Source: Vanilla planifolia (lineage: Eukaryota > Streptophyta > Magnoliopsida > Asparagales > Orchidaceae). Taken from it: a DNA stretch of 64,000 nucleotides. Below, in pieces: positions 40,096-64,000 of this stretch (position 1 is its first letter; the number at the start of each line of letters is the position of its first letter). Below the pieces are notes generated by a model. The model ran no database searches. It had not been told where the DNA came from and worked only from the letters and a program-made list of their open reading frames with translations. The stretch lies in the NCBI GenBank assembly GCA_023846275.1, contig CM043865.1, positions 27,695,912 to 27,759,911 of the forward strand, given 5' to 3'. The position numbers and the translations under genes are program-made.

Positions 40096-41148
40096 TTAAA
40101 AAACAACAGCAAGACACCAACCAGAAGACCTGCTTCGATCCGACTTGTTGCCGGTTTGATCCACGAACCGTTGAATGGATCGCATCAGCTCATCGGCAGG
40201 TTTAGATTTCGGAGTTGTGGTGAAAAAGCCGTGCTGCTGACTCTCGAAATGGAGCACCTCGACCGGGTTTCCCCATTTCTTCAATCTTTCACCGTAATCA
40301 ACTGCCCTGTCCCTCAGGAGATCCTTGCCGCCAACCACCACCAGCATGGGGTCGAACCGAACCGTCTGCAGGTCCGGCGCCCCTGGACCGAACGGATTCG
40401 ATATGGGGTCATCGGTGGTCGAGCCGACCGGAAGTGATAGCCGCCAAAATCTATCGTTCAGCTCCAAATTCAGAAAGGCATCCGGAGGACATTCGTTCTC
40501 AGATCTCGTCCGTATGGTTCCGGCGAAAAACGGCATCAGAAGGATAAATCCTCGGATCAAGACCGGCTTCAGATCCGCCCGGGCCTCGTCGGATCCGAAC
40601 CGGACTGCGAGGTGGTGGGCGATGCTGCCGCCGGCAGAATCGCCGGAGACGAAGACGTTGGAGAAGTCAGCGTCGGCAAGGAGCGGATGCGGATCGCCCG
40701 ACAGGGCTTGGGATCGGAGCCAGAGGATTGAGGCTACGGAATCTTCGATGGCGGCGGGCAGTCGGTTCTCAGGGGCAAGGCGGTAGTCGGGAGAGACAAC
40801 GACAGCGCGAAGGTGTGTCGCAAGACGGAGGCAGTAGTTGTGGAAATTGGGCCACGTTCGGGAGCCGATGCAATAACCTCCTCCGTGAAAGTAGTAGAAA
40901 ACGGGGAACCTCGCCGGATCTGTTGGTACCCGGCAGCGTGGCCTGTAGAGGCGAAGGTGGAGTCCGAGGTCGAAGTCGAACGGAACATCGCCCCACTCGA
41001 TCGAGCCGTCATCCTCCACGGTGACCATAAAGCTCGGTTCAGGGCTGCGAACGATGGACCCGTCACTGAAGACGCGGAGCACGTCGCGACAGTTCTCCAC
41101 CTCAGCGACACCTGCCGCAGCAGAAAGAGACGAAGAGGAAGACATCAT
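40096..41148 (-). CDS. CXE15: Carboxylesterase of the plant CXE family, CXE15-like (single exon)
   Basis: A 350-residue intronless alpha/beta hydrolase, the size usual for plant CXE esterases (GID1 relatives). It carries the oxyanion-hole motif HGGG (88-91), the nucleophile elbow GDSAGG with Ser171, an acid in VVGGKDLLRD (Asp276, with Asp280 as alternative) and His306 in QQHGFF, so the triad is complete. NCRDVLRVFSDGSIVRS, SRTWPNFHNYCLRLA, VVVSPDYRLAPENRLPAA, RFWRLSLPVGS and ISNPFGPGAPDL follow the Arabidopsis CXE15 pattern closely. AtCXE15 is reported to hydrolyse strigolactones; whether this gene does so is inference by similarity. Cytosolic location is likely because no signal peptide is seen. 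The gene is very GC-rich compared with its flanks, and a Ser-rich start (MMSSSSSLSAAAG) precedes the conserved part. The first ATG is used. Confidence 0.92.
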   Translation of the reverse strand: MMSSSSSLSAAAGVAEVENCRDVLRVFSDGSIVRSPEPSFMVTVEDDGSIEWGDVPFDFDLGLHLRLYRPRCRVPTDPARFPVFYYFHGGGYCIGSRTWPNFHNYCLRLATHLRAVVVSPDYRLAPENRLPAAIEDSVASILWLRSQALSGDPHPLLADADFSNVFVSGDSAGGSIAHHLAVRFGSDEARADLKPVLIRGFILLMPFFAGTIRTRSENECPPDAFLNLELNDRFWRLSLPVGSTTDDPISNPFGPGAPDLQTVRFDPMLVVVGGKDLLRDRAVDYGERLKKWGNPVEVLHFESQQHGFFTTTPKSKPADELMRSIQRFVDQTGNKSDRSRSSGWCLAVVF

Positions 41149-41802
41149 GTGGAAGCTACGGTGGTACTCAAATCAGGTTTGGGTTCTATTTTAACCGAAA
41201 AGCTGGGGAGAACAGGACAGGGAAACCGCCGGCCGGTTTTATTTGTCATTATCCATTTCCGACGGCTTCGTCGAACCGCCTTCTTTATTTCAAATTGAAC
41301 AACAAGAACCATTTGAGTTAAAAGAAAACAAAATATAAACAAGGAGCAAGCTTGTTTCTTTACATAGGTAGCTAATACAAATCCAACCAATGTCATCAAA
41401 TAACCAAACTATACAACCCCCCACTTCTCCTAAGAACCAACTAACATAAAGAACAACATACAACACTAAGGATAAGGATAAATAGAAAACAAATATGTAT
41501 GTTTTGTATACAACTACACCAAAATCTTTACCTTTATATACTAGTAGAATTACACGGTGAGAGCCTCCTCTTAAGGGGAGAAATACTAAAGGGGGGTTGT
41601 GCCTAAGCAAAAACAAAGAGCACATCAAGCAGCAAATCAAACTTCAAGTAAACACAGTTGAAAGCTCCGTCATTTCTATGCATGCACACCTCGGACTCTC
41701 TCTGTTTCCAATCGAACGCCGTTCATCTTCCTTCCATGCGGCAATGCGTCGAGGCGGTATGGCAATCGGGAACTTTGCATGAGAAGAAAAGCATGGTGGT
41801 TT
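41149..41802. other. Short spacer between CXE15 and UBP12 (same strand)
   Basis: 650 bases that serve as the 3' untranslated region of the deubiquitinase gene and the promoter of the esterase gene. Minus-strand open frames of 84 and 116 codons here have no recognisable homology and look like chance. Confidence 0.6.
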
Positions 41803-59109
<17,307 letters not shown>

Positions 59110-60171
59110 GGGTGACAGTGCGACCGGCGAACGGGAAGATGCGATCTTCTCCGCTTAGGGCGGTAAATGAGAAGTAGATGGCTTTCGAATTAGTGTGAGA
59201 TGAAGGATAGATAGAGTAGCTTGGAGACGGTAGAGGCAGGGGAGCGGAGGAGGGAGACAAGATGAACAGCAAAAGGCCTCGCTATTGGGAGCGACGACAC
59301 CGAAAGTAAAAAATTGGAGTTTTTTGGGATGAAACTTAACAAAGCTTCATATTAGGAAGCTCGCCCTTTGAAATTACCTAATGGACCTTTCAGAACTCAA
59401 ATGTAAATATCTTTTTTTTTTTGTAAAGTTTTTTTGGACAATAAGGAAAAAAACAATAATGAGCTCATCGACTCAGATTCAGCAAAAATTTGCAAGTAAA
59501 TTTATTTGCCTCGTTTAAAAAAATAATTTTTAAAAAATTTCATCTATTTTTTTTCACATAATAATAAATTCTTTAATTTTCATAAATCATATTTTCAAGA
59601 GCACTTTATAAAAATTTGCAAGTTTCCAAAATTAATTTTTGAAAAGCAAATTGTATTTTTAATACTTAAAAAGTATTTTATATTTTTAAAAAATGTTGTT
59701 GCAAGTCATCGATACAACTTCAGCCGATCAAAAATCAAGAATCATCTCAAATCTGCTTTCAATTTGTTCTCAATTTGGATATAAAGAGCGAACTCATTGA
59801 CTATGGTATCGATTCTTCGTTTCAACAATTAAGTATCTGGTTTGATTAAAGAACTAGATTTTTATTATAAAATAATATTTTGAAAACAAAAATTGATTAG
59901 AAATCATATAAACCTCAAGTTTAACAAATAATATTATTATACAAAATGATTTTTCAATGACTAATTATAATTCAAAGTATATTTGAATAAGGTTTCTAGA
60001 TATTTGAAGTCAACTCAAATTATTGTTCATGCAATGAAAAGTATGTAGAATCAAGTCGACTACAATCCTAGGTATTAATTAATAACATTCGTGCTCGGAT
60101 TCAAAAGACAATTTTTCTCAATTATAGGTACTATGAAAATTTCTAAATTTTAACTTTGTAAAACTAAAAGT

Positions 60172-60174
<3 letters not shown>

Positions 60175-60221
<47 letters not shown>
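60175..60221. repeat. (TA)n microsatellite
   Basis: About 46 bases of perfect AT dinucleotide in intergenic DNA. Confidence 0.95.
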
Positions 60222-60223
<2 letters not shown>

Positions 60224-62760
60224 AGATATTAGAAAAATTATTTGTTTCATTCAATATGAAATCACACCAAAAATTCAAATTAATAAATATAGTTATGAAA
60301 ATTGGATTTTATGGGATTAAAGAGAAGCTTGTTTTGATTTGAGAATTTAGAGGATAACATTACAAAATTAGCAAATGATGGAGTGCACGACTTGGGCAAA
60401 GCCTAGATGTCATGGAAGCAGAGCAATGGTCGAGGGTTAGCACATGAATGTTGTGCAGGTTAGCAACGCATGTAGGAGGTTGAGAGCAACTACAAACATG
60501 TTTAGCTATTGTAGCGAACGACTAACGTCCGGGGGTAGAGGACAACTCCTTATGGCAACAAAGTACTTAAGGCAAATTTTATTCATTTTTTTCTCAAACA
60601 ACTTGATGATAATAGAATTAATAATATCTAAAAATACTATCACAATTAATCTCAACTAAGTTATAATATCTAAAATTGAGGAAAAAAAAGGTAAGAAAAA
60701 CTCATACAGTTATATTTCAACCAAACTCTAATACTAAATGATGGAATATATGAATTGTAATTTGAATGTTCAACTAACAACCTAAAAAACCTTAGATCAT
60801 AACTCTGATTGTGCAAATGTCACACCCCACCTAACATAACCAATACAACTTGATGACATATATTCATAATACAAAGCTATTAAGTTAGATTAGAAATACA
60901 TGTTACTAAAATAAAGTGATCGTGAATAAATTTCGTAAAAATCTTATAACATTTGAACACAAAATAACAATGCACAAAGAATAAGCAGTTGTCATGCTAC
61001 AAGAAAGTCTGATATTGATACTTATACCAAAATCCAAAATAAAATACAAATGTACACACACATACACAATATCCCCCTCACTCTCCAAATACATCAGTCT
61101 CACAACCCATTGAGTCCTAAAATATCCTCTAATGGCTCTTAGCTTGACGAATGTCATTAACATGTCCTGTAATACAAGTGAAAAATGAACGTGATATACT
61201 CAACACACATATCTGTAATTACTAATAAAGCAACATAAAGTAGTTAAGCAATAAGATAGAATAGTAAATTAAAAATGCCTGATAATTTGTATAAAAAATT
61301 TTATAACAATGCATACATAACAATATACATATGTATCCAACTCATTATAAGCACCTAGTACTTTTTGTTTTACTTTTCCTTCATTTTTATATTCATTTTT
61401 TCTTCATTTTTCTTTTTTTTTTTTTTGATACTTTTCCTTTCACATATTTATTCTTCATTAGTCTTAGGCCTTTTCGTTATCACTATCCTAGTACTTAGGA
61501 ATCTCATATCATCTCATATCATATCACATCAGCATAAATCTCAACGCTCTAAAATGTAATAGCCCCATCTCTGAGTATCGTAACACTAGGGAGTGAAATA
61601 TCTCATTGCCTATAAATCTTACCCTTAATACCAACATCCTATTTGCTTTTCCTGTCACAATCGTTTATCAATTCTATTTCACTTTGTCGATTCCCTTTTA
61701 CTTCGTTATTTTCCTCTGGACTATGTCACACCGTTTTCACTTTGTTGGTTAAAGTTATATTTGGATTTTTCATCTTCTCCCATCTTTGTCTTTCTTATTA
61801 TTTATTAATCAATTTTCATAAGTGTTTTGAACACTTTATTTACAAATTACTTCTTTACTCCAATTTTCATAAAGCTTAGTGAAGTTTTTCAATACTTTCA
61901 ATCTGCATCCATATGAAATTTATTTTATTCTTTCTTTATCATGGTTTGTTTTATCAAACTCTTTTCTAAGATGAAACAAATTATGGGATTAAATTTAGAT
62001 GGACTTCGTAAGTAACGATGGAATGCATAATAACTATCTATCATCATCAATCAATATCTACACTTGATTAAGAAGGGACAAAATTCTCTTGAATAATTAT
62101 GTAAGTGATAAAAATATTAAGCTTATTATCCACCAATTGATCGTTCAATCATTTATATTAAGGGTCTTAAGGCCTCAAGTTTAAGCATCAATGAGAATAT
62201 TAAACTGTTAAAACAAAAATCTATCAACTACCTTATAACTATTAGATTAACTACATTGAGAGTTGATCAATTGAGTTTAATGATTATGAAACAAGAAAGA
62301 GAAAGGCAAATTTTTATCATATGTGAAAAATATGTTAGTGATGCACTTAAAAATGCTTTATTATTTTCTACTTTGCATATAAAAGATTTATGAATAGATC
62401 TAACAAAGAAAAAAAGAAAAAAAAAAGAACTTTATTATCAACCTTTTCTTGTTTATGTCCTTTTTCTCCTTTTACTTTATGTCAAATTTATAGCTAGTAG
62501 AATAGGCTTAAATGAAGTAGGATTTAGATCAAAACAACCCTAATTTGGATCCAAAGAATTTTGGATAAGGTCGAATGTTGATTCTAATAAAGGTTGACCA
62601 ATATTATGATCCAAGATACATTAGATTTCAAATAATCAAGATTTCAAAAAGAAATTAGAAATACACAAATACATGCATGCACACGTGAACATACACACAC
62701 ACACACATTAATCTGTCTTCAAAATATCTTGTTCTAAGTTCTCAATAATAAACCTTGCTT

Positions 62761-62841
62761 TAAAGTTACAAAGACAAAAGCAAGGCAAGAATAATAGAGA
62801 TTAAAGTTACAAAGACAAAAGCAAGGCAACAATAATAGAGA
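62761..62841. repeat. 41-base tandem duplication
   Basis: TAAAGTTACAAAGACAAAAG followed by CAAGGCAA.AATAATAGAGA occurs twice back to back (starts at 62761 and 62802) with one or two differences. Confidence 0.95.
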
Positions 62842-62963
62842 AAGCTAGAAGAATTGAGAGATGATAGTTTTACCAAAAGTTGAGAATTAGAACTCACGAA
62901 AGATACTCCTTCACAAGAGTTATAATTATATATTTATAATAACATAATAAGAGTATTTTAGCT

Positions 62964-62966
<3 letters not shown>

Positions 62967-63061
<95 letters not shown>
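62967..63061. repeat. Long perfect (TA)n microsatellite
   Basis: About 95 bases of uninterrupted AT dinucleotide, the longest simple repeat in the window. It can extrude as a cruciform and its length may be unreliable in the assembly. Confidence 0.95.
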
Positions 63062-63062
<1 letters not shown>

Positions 63063-63423
63063 CTTCTAATGTATTGTTCAAATAAAACAAAAATCATCAA
63101 AATTCACATCGACTCTCTCTATGTGTAAAACTTTCGTACATGAGTTGTTGTTGAACCTACAACATTTATAACACATGCGTGAATCAAATGTTGACAATGG
63201 GTAAAGCATGTCGCACCTATTGTGTAAATAGGTGAGCATGCACACTACACAATCTACATGCATGACTGGCTACATAAGTGATTCTATGTGTGCACAAGTT
63301 TGCTATGCTCCACGTTTGTTGCACTTTAATTTGTCGCACATACAATATGGTGTGCTCATGAGTTCAATTGCATGAGCTATAGGTGTGAACAATGCCACAA
63401 GCACAATTTACCACACTTGTTGC

Positions 63424-64000
63424 GGGTGAAATGCCTCATAATTTCTTGACGTTGAATAGTTCAATTTCTTAGTGAATTATAAACATATCATTTGATCACA
63501 CACATATGACACGTGCACATACCCATATATATGTTTGTGTGTGTATGTATTATGTTAGGTTATTAATAAATCAAATCCAAGTTGATCCATGTCTCAATCT
63601 TTTTAATAGAAGCAAATTCTATGATTTTCAATCGAGCAAAAAAATCAAATATATGATAAATTAATACATTTTCAAATCAAAACCTCCAACAAATCAAGAT
63701 TTGATCCGTTAATAGGGTTTGTTAGGAAATCAATAATACTCTAAATTGATCATGGAATGAATTTCAAAACAATTATATGAATAACTAATTCATTTTTGTG
63801 ACCCTTAGAATCAATGTCTCTATTAATAATTCCATGAATAAATTTGATGAGGGTGAAAGTGCCTTGTAATTTCTAGATCCTTTGCTCACACACATATGAC
63901 ACATACACATACCTATATACGTGTGTGTGTGTGTATTAAGTTAATTTATTAACAAATCAAATATAGGTTGATCCATGTCACGATCTTTTCAATAGAAATT
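63424..64000. repeat. Direct repeat with about 390-base period, cut by the window end
   Basis: GGGTGAAA.TGCCT..TAATTTCT, TTTG.TCACACACATATGACAC, CACATACC.ATATA, a (GT)n run, TTA..AAATCAAAT and GTTGATCCATGTC..GATCTTTT-like words occur at 63424-63620 and again at 63851-64000. The second copy is not finished at the window edge, so more copies may follow. Confidence 0.85.

Larger units (their letters stand above)
59110..64000. other. Gene-free right end of the window
   Basis: 4.9 kb. The first 250 bases are the UBP12 leader and promoter, CT-rich on the minus strand and without an evident TATA box. Beyond 59300 it is AT-rich: (TA)n tracts at 60175-60221 and 62967-63061, a 41-base tandem repeat at 62761-62841, and an incomplete direct repeat at 63424-64000. 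CACACCCCACCTAACATAAC at about 60823 and the AATGTCATTAACATGTCCTG stretch near 61150 have the look of degraded plant retroelement DNA, but no family could be fixed. No gene was recognised. Confidence 0.65.

Noticed and set aside
40063-41298. Plus-strand frames of 98-161 codons over the carboxylesterase
   Set aside because: They are complementary to the clear CXE reading frame and arise from its high GC content.
41145-41640. Minus-strand frames of 84 and 116 codons between CXE15 and UBP12
   Set aside because: They lie in the expected 3' untranslated region of UBP12 and the CXE15 promoter. Hydrophobic, low-complexity content suggests chance.

Overview
The window looks like nuclear DNA of a flowering plant. 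It has large AT-rich introns with GT..AG borders, exons that code for plant-specific protein families (CDPK, CXE carboxylesterase, UBP12/13, plastid pyruvate dehydrogenase), and AT-rich intergenic DNA full of microsatellites and repeat remnants. Several coding blocks are much more GC-rich than their surroundings: the last pyruvate dehydrogenase exon, the carboxylesterase, the 177-residue unknown protein and one CDPK exon. That patchiness is typical of monocots, so a monocot is the best guess. The species cannot be fixed from the sequence alone.

Eight protein-coding genes can be supported. Left to right they are: (1) plastid pyruvate dehydrogenase E1 beta (+, 424-5949); (2) mitochondrial COX10 haem O synthase (+, 6501-17803); (3) a receptor-like kinase of the RLK/Pelle type whose catalytic motifs are lost (-, 21473-23438); (4) a calcium-dependent protein kinase (+, 25285-29384); (5) a small plant protein of unknown function with a Cys-rich CCCCPC motif (-, 29889-30422); (6) a steroid 5-alpha-reductase-like membrane reductase (-, 31452-36821); (7) a CXE15-type carboxylesterase (-, 40096-41148); (8) a full-length UBP12/UBP13 deubiquitinase in 32 exons (-, 41803-59109). 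For every multi-exon gene I joined the exons by hand. The splice phases close without a frameshift, and the resulting lengths (405, 458, 341, 547, 267 and 1115 residues) match the families except for the short receptor-like kinase.

The genes are ordinary dispersed plant genes and do not form a pathway cluster. Pyruvate dehydrogenase E1 beta feeds plastid fatty acid synthesis. COX10 makes haem O for cytochrome oxidase. The CDPK reads calcium signals. UBP12/13 removes ubiquitin from regulatory proteins, and the carboxylesterase may act on a hormone-like ester.

The DNA outside the exons holds the structural interest. There is a roughly 340-base inverted-repeat element in a CDPK intron and a nearly perfect 200-base tandem duplication in a UBP12 intron. 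There are older tandem duplications in COX10 introns, a pair of ~465-base copies flanking and inside the reductase gene, a three-copy AT-rich repeat family at 37-39 kb, and long (TA)n tracts at the right end. I found no convincing new biological system. The best single lead is the apparently intact receptor-like pseudokinase.
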